Positions 1 through 11,711 of a stretch of DNA of 64,000 nt are shown here, piece by piece. The number at the start of each line of letters is the position of its first letter. Position 1 is the stretch's first letter. A program made the position numbers and the translations under genes. This DNA comes from Paraspadella gotoi (lineage: Eukaryota; Chaetognatha). The stretch is taken from NCBI GenBank assembly GCA_051294375.1, contig CM119263.1:12896620-12960619 (forward strand), in the 5' to 3' direction. The notes under the pieces are model-generated. The model was not told the DNA's origin. It ran no database searches and saw only the letters and a program-made list of their open reading frames with translations.

Positions 1-732
1 ACTCATCATGATAAAATAGCGTCTTATATATAGATTTTTTTTTTTTTTTATCCAGTGCAACGTTACTCCTTCGCTCTACCCGCAGCGCTGTCCTATCGCG
101 CTGCCCGCACGATCTGTCCCGTTCGGGCTGCCCGTTAGCCGGCTCGGACCGCGGAATTGATGGTCCCACCGCGAGGACGCGGCCGCCTTGACCTTCGCGG
201 TTTCTCCGAAGAATCTGTCCAACGGGTGATTTGGCCTGAGGGTTTCGACGTCATATGATTGGACACACAACAACGTCCCAACAAAATTAACATCCTCATG
301 GACCGAGGAACAAAGATAAACTTCGTTAGCAAGATTAGATATTCGACATCGTAAGAAAAGCCTTGTAACCGGGAGTTATTGGAATCGCGTTTAAGTTAGG
401 ATACTTCCTCCGGCCCGAAACTTGTTACGTCATTTAATGTAATTCTCCACTCTCGACGTCACAAGATGGAATCCTCCGCTCGTGTTATTCATATTTCGGG
501 TCTGATGATGAGAACGAGGAGGACCGGATGGCGAAGAGAGATATTCCGAATCACTCTGGGATGTTCGAGGGCGGGTTCGTGGGAGGTGGAGGGTAAGGGG
601 TGCTGGGGTGCTGGGGTAGGAGATGACGCGGAGTTATTGAAGCAGAAAATTTGGAGAGATCCAATGTTATCTGACAAGGTTGATGGTTTATGAACTTATT
701 TGAATGGTGGAGGGATACTGATAATCATGAAG

Positions 733-742
733 TGAGAGAGAG

Positions 743-795
<53 letters not shown>
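733..795 (+). repeat. (GA)n microsatellite
   Basis: Nearly pure GA dinucleotides with one A-run interruption. Confidence 0.95.
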
Positions 796-798
<3 letters not shown>

Positions 799-808
799 CA
801 ATCTGGAA

Positions 809-848
809 TGATACGAAAAAACTTGTAATATAATCGAAACGAAGAGCA
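809..848 (+). repeat. 40-bp exact repeat, copy 1
   Basis: Identical to 62424-62463, about 61.6 kb away (TGATACGAAAAAACTTGTAA and the next 20 bases). Flanks differ. It sits right after a GA tract. Confidence 0.9.
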
Positions 849-935
849 TTTTACAGTATAACAATTCTTAGTTTTTAAAAAAAATTGGAATGGCTAATCA
901 CGAGCGAAAACTTCACGAGTGAAAATAAAAACTTG

Positions 936-999
936 AAGGTCACGCGAGGGCGTGGCCGAGGAAGGTCACGTGATCGAAAGTCACGTTTTGAAGGTCACG
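936..999 (+). promoter_or_regulatory. Cluster of four AAGGTCACG-type boxes
   Basis: AAGGTCACG at 936-944, 962-970 and 991-999, and AAAGTCACG at 977-985, all in one orientation. Two extend into CACGTG palindromes (967-972, 996-1001). AAGGTCA is the extended half-site of monomeric nuclear receptors (FTZ-F1/SF-1, ERR type), and CACGTG is an E-box. No neighbouring gene was identified, so the target is unknown. Confidence 0.35.
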
Positions 1000-2466
1000 T
1001 GTGGCTTCAATACTGAAAGTTGCTCGGGAATGCTTTTTTCCATAGCAGAGATGACGTCGGGACGACAAACGACGAAAAAGAAGAAGAAGACGACGCCGAC
1101 GACGACGCCGACGACCCAAGCCGAAGAACAGCGACGCACGACAAGAACAAAGTCGTAAAAACCGAAAGCGTTTTTTACGATTCATCCTCGAGGGCGATCT
1201 CTCGAGGTTCGACGCTGTTGTTATCGTTATGTCTTTCGTTGTCGTCGTCGTCGTCGTCCTGTCGTCAGAATGGAGGCGACCGTAATCGTGAAGGGAAAAT
1301 GAAAGGCGACTCTTGCAAGCGCTTACTTTTTTCCCCCGCGTTTATTTCGCACCTGCTTTTTGTGTTTTAGCATCTGGATACGATTCCACACGATCACGTT
1401 CTAGTTTTTAATCACAAGAAGGTATCAAATATTGGGCCGAGTCTTGTATCCACAACGTTTTGTCTTTTTCATCCGTTCGACAAATTATTCAAGTTTTTTT
1501 TTTACTTCTTATATTTAGTAATGAATATTTTATTCTGACCACATCAAAATGAGATAGCCGATATGGCGATATGTCACCTTTCTGTTCATCGACAAGATTT
1601 TTCACCTTAATTTGAGTAACAAAATCGATAGTTAAGATTCTTTCATCTTTTCTGATTATGCTCCTCGAGTAATCTCCCATTCTTATTTCTGTTGGGCCAA
1701 TTCTCAACCCAAGTTTTTTTTTACAATTTATTCGTCTTCGTCGTTGTATTCGTCGTCGTTGTTCAAATCATTTGAGTTCCCAAACTCTCCTCGCTCAGCT
1801 TTCTCACTACATTACACTGAGAATAAATTTTCATGAAATTTTCATGTCGAATGTCAAAAAAGATCTCTCGGTTCCTCAGGAATCGAACGATTCGTCGTCT
1901 CTGCGCCCCTACCATAAGGTAGCTCGGACGAAACCTTTAATCTCTGCCACAGATACTTTCATATTTAAGTCCCCTTTTTTTCCGCTCGCTTTCTCCGCGA
2001 CGTTAAATATGCAAAAGAGGAAAACATTTCAGGGGGAATCAAAGAGGCATAAAATTACATACCTGTTGAGAAGAAGGAGTTGGACGAAAAGCCGGAGCGT
2101 GAATATAAAATAAGGGGGAAGGAAGTGGGGGAAAAACAGGGTTACATTCTGCGCGACGCACAAGAGAGACAGCAGAGAGAGAGAGAGAGCAGAGAAGAGA
2201 GAGAGAGAGAGAGAGAAATGAGAGTATGACAATTTATAAATACAAAATGATCCGTGTTCGGTCATGTAACCGCGGAAGGTCGCGTCAGGTTCATTTAAAC
2301 CACCGACCATAACTACTTCCAGTATCCGGTTTAATATTTGCGATAAGCTAAAGAATAAGATCAATGATACCTGCATAAAAAGAAAAATCACTTCTTACTA
2401 TCCACCTGGTGTATTCTTCAGGAAAAAAACTTAGTAAGAAACATATGTCGAAAGGAGTTTTCTGAG

Positions 2467-2478
2467 TGAGAGAGAGAT

Positions 2479-2553
<75 letters not shown>
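2467..2553 (+). repeat. (GA)n microsatellite
   Basis: GA dinucleotides with a few GATA interruptions at the left end. Confidence 0.95.
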
Positions 2554-2555
<2 letters not shown>

Positions 2556-3240
2556 CAACGTCTGTCTCATCAAACACACTCCATTACGCTTCATTCTTTG
2601 CGCAGGATATATTTTTCCTTTCTTGAGGCTTAAGAAGAAAAAAAAAAAGAAAAAGCGAGAGAAAAGTGACTAGGGAAAGCAAAGGAGAAAGCAAAGGGAA
2701 GAAAAAATTAAGGAAAATAAAGGAAAATAAAGGAAGCGGATCGGCGGACGGGGAAATCGACGGATCAATTAGCGACCGGGAGACTGGGAATAACACGATA
2801 CAGCGGAGATCGTTTCGTTGAAAACAGCTAAGAATCTGAACTTTTTTTATTGAATGAATGAAAGATGAATGACATGAAAGCCGTAAAAAGTTATTATTAC
2901 ATTAAAAGAACTTACAAGAGTCGTAAAGACGGACAATATTGTGCAATAGAGTGGAGCTCTTGAGAACAAAATTTTTATTTTGAGAATATTGCATAACTTA
3001 TCCTGCGAGTTTAGGTATATTATGAAATACAAAAAATATTTTGCCTCTTACTCTGAGGGGATCTAAACAGAAATATATAATATATTTGTAGTAGCACCTT
3101 ATAAAATAGTAAATTATAAAAACAGATTCAGATTCCCTATAAAAAGTTTGACTAAAAATATAAAACATGTTATCAAAAATTCCTCTCTCACACTCTTCTT
3201 TTGCACAAATTCCCAACCTATTTTTAAAACTGTAAAAACG

Positions 3241-3276
3241 CTGATGAAGGCTTGAATTCAAAAGCCAAAACATATC
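3241..3276 (+). ncRNA. Degenerate hammerhead-like motif
   Basis: CTGATGA is followed by a perfect five-base stem (GGCTT/AAGCC) and then AAAAC in place of GAAAC. The changed G would be expected to abolish cleavage. It lies 260 bases from the intact motif at 3501-3619 and in the opposite orientation. Confidence 0.45.
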
Positions 3277-3500
3277 AATATGAATAAAATAAATTTGTTG
3301 TAAAAATTTTTTTTATTATCAAACTAACAACGAAAAGAAATGATATTACATCATGTCTACCAAAAATTCCTATATCCTCAGTATTTAAAATAGAAAAAAA
3401 GGATTAAATTCTTTATTTTTTTATTTTTTTGCATACAGTAAAAACTACTATATGACATAACTTTTTAATCGTTTTTCATGGTTTTAACATTGAAATAGTT

Positions 3501-3619
3501 AGAGAAAACAAAGTTTGTTTGTTTGAAAACAATAATTTTTATTTACATTGGACATGTTTCGACTCTTGCTTTAAGCCTTCATCAGCGTTGTTTTCAAACA
3601 AACAAACTTTGTTTTCTCT
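3501..3619 (-). ncRNA. Hammerhead-ribozyme-like motif in a perfect 32-bp inverted repeat
   Basis: Arms at 3501-3532 and 3588-3619 are perfect reverse complements. Read on the minus strand, the loop contains CTGATGA (3585-3579), the stem II segment AGGCTTAAAGCAAGAGTC, GAAAC (3560-3556) and ATGTC. This is the hammerhead order: CUGANGA, stem II, GAAA, short stem III (AC-AU-GU), cleavage at GUC. The arms could extend stem I after an unequal internal loop (CG opposite about 18 bases). It sits near the start of repeat block A copy 1. Activity is inferred, not shown. Confidence 0.6.
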
Positions 3620-4302
3620 ATTTATACACAACGAAAAGAAAGGAAATAATATAATAACATTAAAATATTATATAACATATTTTACAAAAGTTTAAAAAAT
3701 TTTTTTGGCCAATCAGAATCATTTCCTAAAAATGAAAACAATTTTTAAAAAAAAATTTATGCCTTTATAAGGATATTACTATAAAAAAAATTTAATTTCT
3801 GTTATTTTTGTGCTTAAAAATTTTTGTTAAGGACTTGAATTTTATTAAATTTACATATATAAAGGAACGAAATAAATTTTGTAAAAGGACTCGAGCATTT
3901 CATCGCTCCACCCTAATGTGCAAGTCGTATTATCCTCGCGTTCTGTCTCCTTTAACGACTTCACGTAATTTTTCTGCGAACTTTCGTCCTCAATCCGTTT
4001 TTTTTCCTTCAACTAACTCAAAATATAAATAAGTTTATATGTGTGATTTCTTGTGAAAAAAAAGTTGTATCGGTTAGGACACGTAGGATATTAGTAATTG
4101 ACCCACAGTGCCGGGTATAGTCAAATTTAACTCACTTTAACAATATTTTTTAAAAAACGGAAAAGCCGAAAAACGGTAAAGCCCTGTAAGTTTGAGAGAG
4201 GTAAAAAATCTCGTGCCATCAATAAAATCAATAAAGCGAGTAAAAGGAGAGAGAGGAATGAGAAGCATAAAATGAAAGAAAACGAACTGAAGAGAAAAAA
4301 AA

Positions 4303-4424
<122 letters not shown>

Positions 4425-6369
4425 TTTTACAAGCTCATAGTATATGCTATATAGTATTATGATATACGCTTCTTCCCCGCTTTAAAAAAAGGATTAAAAA
4501 TCTTGTCTGAATTCGCGCAAGAATAAATCTGCGTGCATGTTTCATTCCCGGGGGCATCGAAAGGGGGCGTCAAGGGTGATGAGCAAAGGGGTGGATGGAG
4601 TGAAGGGACGGCGAGAAGATGGAAGCGAAAGCGACATCAAAAAAGAATTATGCCCAGAATCGCGATTAGCACTTTTTTTATTTTCTTCCTTATTCGTATT
4701 TTTTTTTTCTCTTCGGAAGATGCCGAGGAGTTGTGGAATGGTTCTAACTTCTAAAACAAGTTTAATACAGGCCCCCTATGCGAAAGCGTAATAAAAAAAC
4801 GATTTTTGAATTTTAGTAATTACTTCAGAAGTTAAATTAATTTTAACGAAGTATTTTTTTAAATCAGTGTTTACGGTGCCAAAAATCTCATTAGCATATT
4901 GCAGTACGACGATTAAAGCTATCTTACTGTTTTTTGTTTATTATTTTTTTAATTTTAAATGATATTATCGGGGAATGTTTAACTGATCTCGTTGAATATT
5001 AATCGTTTTAATATTATCAACAAGTAATACCCTTAATGAAGCCAAAAATTCTGTGAGTAACGCAAACGAGGAGCAAAATATTGCCGTTTTTTTTTAAAAA
5101 CCCGTATAGGTTCGTTAGTTTATAACCGGTTTACAGCCGGATCCGAAGTTCTGAATTTTATTTTTAAATGGAGCTTAACGTTCCTATGTTCTTATCTCTT
5201 ATCCTCTTGTCTTTTGTTTTGATGTGTGTTGATTTTTGTTTAATATCGTCCTCGTTAAAATAAAAAAAGGCTTACATTTGAGAATTTTTCAATTGTCATG
5301 AATTTTTATGGCAACAGAAAAAAAAAGTATTATTATTAACATTGATGTCATTTCTTTATAGTTTTTATTACTCTTTCATTTATCGATAATATCATGATCA
5401 TATCTTGAGTGAAAATTGAACTTCGAAATTTGGACGGATGGTAAAGAAAAAGGATGGACGTCCCTTTCAAAATTTCTCGGAACCCAATCGCAGTTCTGGC
5501 AAAATGATAAAACGATACAATAGAAAGAGTACAATGGAAACTCGTGGAAGGCGGAATACAAATTTTCGTTTTCTCTGATCAAAATCGATGTTCAAATAAA
5601 TACAGTGTAAAAGGGAACCGGTTTGGTTTGTCAGTTCCATCCACGCGTCGTGACTACAAACTCCCAAATTCCCAACTACTTCAACTATGTACCCCCCCCT
5701 GGCCAAATTACATCTTCAGCTCAGGCTTCGCATTTCACACCCCCTCGGCTCTCATACTTCCTTTCGCACACGCGTTTCTTTTTTCCTTTTTTTTTTTAAA
5801 GTTGCCCCTCTTTTTTTTTTCTATCCTTTTCTCCCTATTTTTATTTATTTTCTTTCTTTTTTCCTTCCATCTTTTACCACCACTGTTTGCGGATTTCTTA
5901 ACCCAAAGTATTTTAACAGAGTTTTGCCCATGGGTTGAAGCGTCTCTGGCGCGCCAAGAAAGTCATGGCCCATTTGCTGCGCCTGCTCCGTTTCGGGCGC
6001 CACCGACTCCGCCGCTGACAACACCACCGACGCTTAAATTCAGACGCTCGAACCACCGCTGCTTCGTCGCTGTCGCAAACGGGACGCCGACTCTCCTCAG
6101 GACGTCCCGCCGCCCCCGACACCGCACCCGACGCCGCTGCCATTTCACCCACCACCCCCAACCCCTTGTTTCCAGGCGCGACGACCGTGACTGCTGGCTC
6201 TCGACCAGACTGCCACGTGCCGAGTCATTGAGTTATTTTGATCAAAGAAATTGGGAGTGATTGGATTCCCTCTCAGAAGCAAACGGATTTTCCCGCTTTT
6301 TTGTTTTTTTTTTTTTTATTTCTTTCTTTTGGCAAACGGAAGCGCAAAGGGAAGGTGTAAAAAGAGCAG

Positions 6370-6408
<39 letters not shown>

Positions 6409-7094
6409 AAGTAGAGAGAGAGAGAGATGAGAGAGAGATGAGGAGAAGAGAGATGAAAGAAGACAAGAGGAACAAATCTAAAGAAATGTCGGGACCATTC
6501 AGGACCCGCGAAATTTTAGTGGAAGACATCCCCGACTCACCTACGTCCTCCAATCGGGAGATGAAAACAATTATGTTGGGAATGGGATTCAAGCTTGGCA
6601 AACCTTTCCTTTTTATTCCATTACTTTTGCGACGAAGAGATAGTGTAGTGTAAGAAGTAAAATTTTAACCTTAAATATTTTTTTTAGCATCACAAAATCA
6701 AAATATATTTTTGAGAATATTTTTAATAATAATAAAAATTAATAAAGTAAATAAGATATATACAATTAATTAATAAACAATCAAAGAGTCGACGAAGTGC
6801 TGAAGAAAGCTGTCCGATGGCTAATGGAGCGAGAAAAAGAAGAAATGTGGCCCATCTTTGTCTCCCTTTAAAACTGCGTAATTATCTTTTTTTCTTCTTT
6901 CTGTATTCCTCCTTTTTTCCTTTTATTTCCTTTTTCTTTTCCCTCTCGTTTATCTTTGCCACCTTTCCTCTCTCTATGATGCCATCGTTTTCTCTCGATC
7001 AATTCCCTTCCCTGATCCGCCTCATCTCACTGCCGAGTTCCCTTTCCATCGCGCCAGTCTGCTCCTCCCACTCGACCCTCTCACTTTCTGTTTT

Positions 7095-7119
7095 NNNNNN
7101 NNNNNNNNNNNNNNNNNNN
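7095..7119. other. Scaffold gap, 25 N
   Basis: Follows TTCTGTTTT at the end of block A copy 1. Copy 2 has a T/G homopolymer-rich stretch at the same point. Confidence 1.
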
Positions 7120-8184
7120 CCACCACACAACACACACGAGCAAAGAAGCTGAGAGGGACAGATTATAATTGGTAGTAGGAGGTGAGAGGAGAGGAGAGCA
7201 ATGGATATGCGCTTGTTTATCTTTGAGGAGGGTAGCATGTAAAGGAGAGAGAGTAGGATATAAATATATATACGCGGGAGGAGGTATATACTATGCATTA
7301 TGGGGTGGTTTCACGATTTTCGAGAAACATTCATTAGTAAAGGACCTTATTGGCGTGAGTTTATGTGACCGGTATGACCCCGGATGGATGAAAACGAAAA
7401 ACGGACCGTAACACGGCAGCGGCTATCTCAGAGTCATCACGCAGCCCCAGACGCTAATTGAGAGTGGGATGATAGACTAAGTAGCGTGCTTGAGGTGTGA
7501 GGAGTTAGTAGAAGAGGAGTCGGCGACACGGGTTGCGGTATGATTGAAGTGGGCTGTCATTTATGAGACAAGGGGAGGAATAATCGTAACACATCACAGA
7601 CATTATCATTTATTCCCTTGTGGCAAGGAAGGAAGTGAGTTGAGGAGAAGAAGTCGAGTTTGTGTTTGCTGCAAGCGCTGTCGCTTTTAGTTTCGTTTTG
7701 AGAAGTAAAAGGTGTTCGCGGATTGTCGTAAGGACGCGAGAGCTAGTGGTTCATGTTAAGACGTGAGTACTCTCTCACTCGCTCACCACTCATCTCCGAT
7801 ATTTACTCGCACACAACGGTAGGCAAGCTATTCCAGATAACAAGATACTGGATCGGAAATTAAGGTCTCTTGAAGATTCCCGTTGGCAATTTGTCAGTTG
7901 TAATACTTTCCCTTTCTTTCAGGATAATTCTAGGACGTAATAAGTGTGAGGTTGAAAATTGTCTCGTGACTATTGAGGAGCTTTGAGTGAGTGCTATCCG
8001 ACGTGGCTTGTTTGAATATATTAACATATAACATATATTAGCATAGAATACGAGTAGTGACTAGCTCTACACATAGTTATACGACTTCAAGCGATCCTTG
8101 CGATTTAGCTTGAATCTGATTTTATCCTCGGATTTTGGGCATCGCGTTGCAGGGTAGTTTCAGATTTGAAGGTAATCTCTATAT
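7120..8184. other. Unique segment between blocks A1 and B1; no gene seen
   Basis: Balanced composition without GA tracts. It has a TATA-like stretch (7258-7272, ATATAAATATATATA). No frame longer than about 80 codons was found. It may be unique sequence or part of an element carrying block B. Confidence 0.4.
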
Positions 8185-9412
8185 GAAAATTGTTGATCTT
8201 TTTAAATCGAGGATCGTCGTCTTAATCGGCTTACCTTTAGCTAGATGATAATGGCTAAATTATCCGCTATTTTCCTCCGTCGTTGCTGAACTGAAATATT
8301 CGTGCGTCTGCCTACGTCTGTACGTTCGTTCGCGTTGTTTTTCGTCGCTTTCTTGTCTTCTGTCTGGCTCTGTTCGCCTTAGTTGTTTCGTCTGTTGTCT
8401 TCGATTTTGTCCGTTGGTCCGTTTGTCGTCTTTGCTCTCCCCCTCGCCTCCTTCTCGCTCTTGGTTTGCGCTCTTTGTCTGTTTGATTTCATCGTTGTCG
8501 TCTGGTACGTTTTGTCTTCCTGTCTTTCTCTGCCTTTTTTTCGTCTTTGTCTTCCGATTTCCTCTTTGTGTCTTCGTCTTTGTTTTTGTCTCGTCGTCAA
8601 CGTCGTTTAACCCACGATGTAAGCGTTGCCGCTTCGTGTATGGAATTCGCTCAATGCGACTTAGTTTCAAAACTTTTAATGTTATAATTAGAAATATTTC
8701 GTTGTTTCATTTTTTAATAATTTTAACTAAGATTGTAACTTGGTTAGAGCTTTGGTTCTGACTGCGGCCTAGTCAATTTTCTTCTTCCTGTCTACATTTT
8801 TAAACTCGGCGACTGTCGCTGTATCACCGCTCCGATTAATCCGATGCTCCGACTGCTCCGCTGCTCCTACTGCTTCTACTGCTTCCTACTCGCTCCGACT
8901 CTCCGACTTGCTCAACTGCTCCCGACGCTCTGATTGCTGCGACTGCTCTGATTGCTGCCAACTGCTACAATTGCTCCGACTGATCCTACTGCTGTCTACT
9001 CGCTCCTACTGCTCCGACTGCTCGATCTGTGTCCGACGGCCTGTCACTCATTCTATTACGCCTGGCGCGCCACGCCCACCGACGACCTCTCGTCGGCATG
9101 CACGCCGCGTATCTCGTTACCTGTAGAGGGACGAAAGTGAGACGCGACCCCGAGACGAAATTTTGCGGCGATGGGCAGGACGGTTTATAAGGCGGTTGTT
9201 GTACGGGCTTGGGGTGGCAGGAATCGACAGAGAGGTTGGGGTGGGGGTGAATGGCCGAAGACAATTCGGAATTTAAGGAAGAAGGTAAGAGACGGAGAAA
9301 GCTTGGCGTGGGCGGAAGAGACTGTACATGGATCTGGTTCCGAAAATATTGATTGATTTGATTGACTTTGTCTCCGAATTCTCTTTATTTAGATACTTTG
9401 TAGGTATGTGAT
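8185..9412 (-). repeat. Repeat block B, copy 1 (inverted)
   Basis: The reverse complement matches 9622-10777 and 14347-15572. It forms the left arm of a 1.2 kb inverted repeat whose spacer (9413-9621) holds an (AAAG)n tract. It contains a minisatellite with a 9-base unit (around 8830-9030) and a skewed GACAAAGACGAAGA-type tract (about 8290-8600). Confidence 0.8.
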
Positions 9413-9621
9413 ATCGAAAAAAAGACTTGCAAATTGAATTTTAAACTTTTAAAAAAATAATGAAAAAAATTTACCGAGGAAAGGAAGGCTGTGATCTAAA
9501 GAAAGAAAGAAAGAATAGAAAGAAAGAAAGAAAGAAGAAAGAAAGAAAGAAAAGAAGAAAGAAAGAAAAGAAAGAAGAAAGGAAAAAAGAAGAAAGAGAA
9601 TAAAAAAACAAAAACAAAAAT
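9413..9621 (+). repeat. (AAAG)n microsatellite at the centre of the block B inverted repeat
   Basis: Imperfect AAAG/AAAGA units at about 9499-9598, with AT-rich flanks. The matching (TTTC)n tract precedes block B copy 3. Confidence 0.8.
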
Positions 9622-10777
9622 TTTTTTTCGATATTCAATACCTACAAAGTATCTAAAAAGAGAATTCGGGAGAAAAGTCAATCAATCAATCAATATTTTC
9701 GAACCCAGCATCCATGTACAGTCTCTTCCGCCCACCCAAGTTTCTCCGTCTCTTACCTTCTCCTAAATTGACTTTGTCTTTCGGCCATTCACCCCCACCC
9801 CAACCTCTCTGTCATTCCTGCCACCCCAAGCCCTACAACAACCGCCTTATAACCTCCTCCCATCGCCGCAAAATTGCGTCTCGGGTCGCGTCTCACTTTC
9901 GTCCGCGGAACGAGATACGCGGCGGTGCGACGAGAGGTCGGTGGGCGTGGGCGCGAGGCGTTAATAGAATCGGTGACGGGCGGTCGGAAACAGTCGGAGC
10001 AGTCGGGAGCAGTAGGAGCAGTAAGACAAGGCAGTAGGATGCAGTCGGAGCAATTGTAGCAAGTTGCGAGCCAATGCAGAGGGAGCAGTCGGAGCAATCC
10101 AGGCAGTCGGTAAGCAGTTGGACGCAGTCGGCAGACTAGTGCGGAGCAGTTAGGAGCAGTCGGAGCAGTCGGAGCAGTCGGATTAATCGGAGCGGTGATA
10201 AGCGAAGTCGCGAGTTTAAAATGTAGACAGAAGAAGAAAATTGAAGGCGCATCAGACACAAACGTAACCCAAGTTAAATCTTAGTAAAATTATTAAAATG
10301 AAACACGAAATATTTTAATTATAACATTAAAAGTTTGAAACTAAGTCGATTGAGCGAATTTCATAACGAAGGCAACGTTACATCGTGGTTAACGACGTTG
10401 ACGAGAGACAAGAAAACAAAGACGAAGACGACAAAGAGGAAATCGAAGACAAAGACGAAAACAAAGGCGAAGAAAGACAGGAAGACAAAGACCAAGACGA
10501 CAACGATGAAATCAAAGACAAAGACGAAAACCAAGGCGAAGAAGGACAGGAAGACAAAGACGACAACGACAACGACAAAATCGAAGACAAAGACGAAAAC
10601 TAAGGCGAAGGAGGACAAGAAGACAAAGAAAGGACGAAAAACAACGCGAAGACGACGAAGAAGGCAACGACGAATTTTCAGTTTCAGCAACGACGGAGGA
10701 AAATAGTCGATAATCACATTATCATAAAGCAGGTAACGATTAGACGAGAATCTCGATTTAAAAAAGATTCAACATTT
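9622..10777 (+). repeat. Repeat block B, copy 2
   Basis: Right arm of the inverted repeat with 8185-9412. It runs from TTTTTTTTCGATATTCAATA through the 9-base minisatellite (9985-10190) and the purine-rich GACAAAGACGAA tract (10400-10670) to GATTAGACGAGA. Translations differ between copies, arguing against coding use. Confidence 0.8.
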
Positions 10778-10799
10778 TTTAATTATCTATTTATAAAGA

Positions 10800-11637
10800 A
10801 AAAGGATTAAATTCTTATTTTTTTATTTTTTTTGCATTACAGCGTAAAAAACTACTTATATTGACATAACTTTTTAATCGTTTTTCATGGTTTTACATTG
10901 GAAAAAGTTAGAGAAAACAAAAGTTTGTCTTGTTTTGAAAGACAAATAATTTTATTTAACATTGGACATGTTTCGACTCTTGCTTTAAAGCCTTCCATCG
11001 CGTTGTTTTCAAACAAACAAACTGTTCTCTTTTTTACACAACGAAAAGAAAGAAATAATATAATAACATTAAAATATTATATAACATTTTACAAAAGTTT
11101 AAAAAATTTTGGCCAATCAGAATCATTTCCTAAAAAAATTTTAAAAAAAAATTTATGCCTTTATAAGGATATTACTATAAAAAAAATTTAATTTCTGTTA
11201 TTTTGTGCTTAAAAATTTGTTAAGGATTGAATTTATAAATTACATAATAAAGAACGAAATAAATTTTGTAAAAGGACTCCGAGCCTTCATCGCTCCACCC
11301 TAATGTGCAAGTCGTATTATCCTCAGCGTTCTGTCTCCTTTAACGACTTCACGTAATTTTGCTGCGAAACTTTCGTCCTCAATCCGTTTTTTTCCTTCAA
11401 CTAACTCAATATATAATAAGTTTATATGTGATTTCTTGTGAAAACAAAGTTGTATCGGTTTGAGGACACGTAGGATATTAGTAATTGACCCACAGTGCCG
11501 GGTATAGTCAAATTTAAACTCACTTTAACAATATTTTTTAAAAAACGGAAAAGCCGAAAAACGGTAAAGCCCTGTAAGTTTGAGAGAGGTAATAGACATA
11601 CGTCATTGAGAGGAAGGAATGAAGAACAGGAAAACAA

Positions 11638-11711
<74 letters not shown>

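Larger units (their letters stand above)
1..3389. other. Non-coding segment with GA tracts
   Basis: Small unsupported frames only. Notable contents are (GA)n at 733-795, 2171-2218 and 2467-2553, a 40-bp repeat copy at 809-848 and the AAGGTCACG cluster at 936-999. The rest is AT-rich. Confidence 0.6.

Noticed and set aside
5544-6260. 238-codon plus-strand frame in block A
   Set aside because: Poly-F/L/S translation of pyrimidine tracts; the same region in copy 2 is broken into different frames.
9789-10259. 156-codon minus-strand frame in block B copy 2
   Set aside because: It is largely the 9-base minisatellite, and its frame is not kept in the other two B copies.
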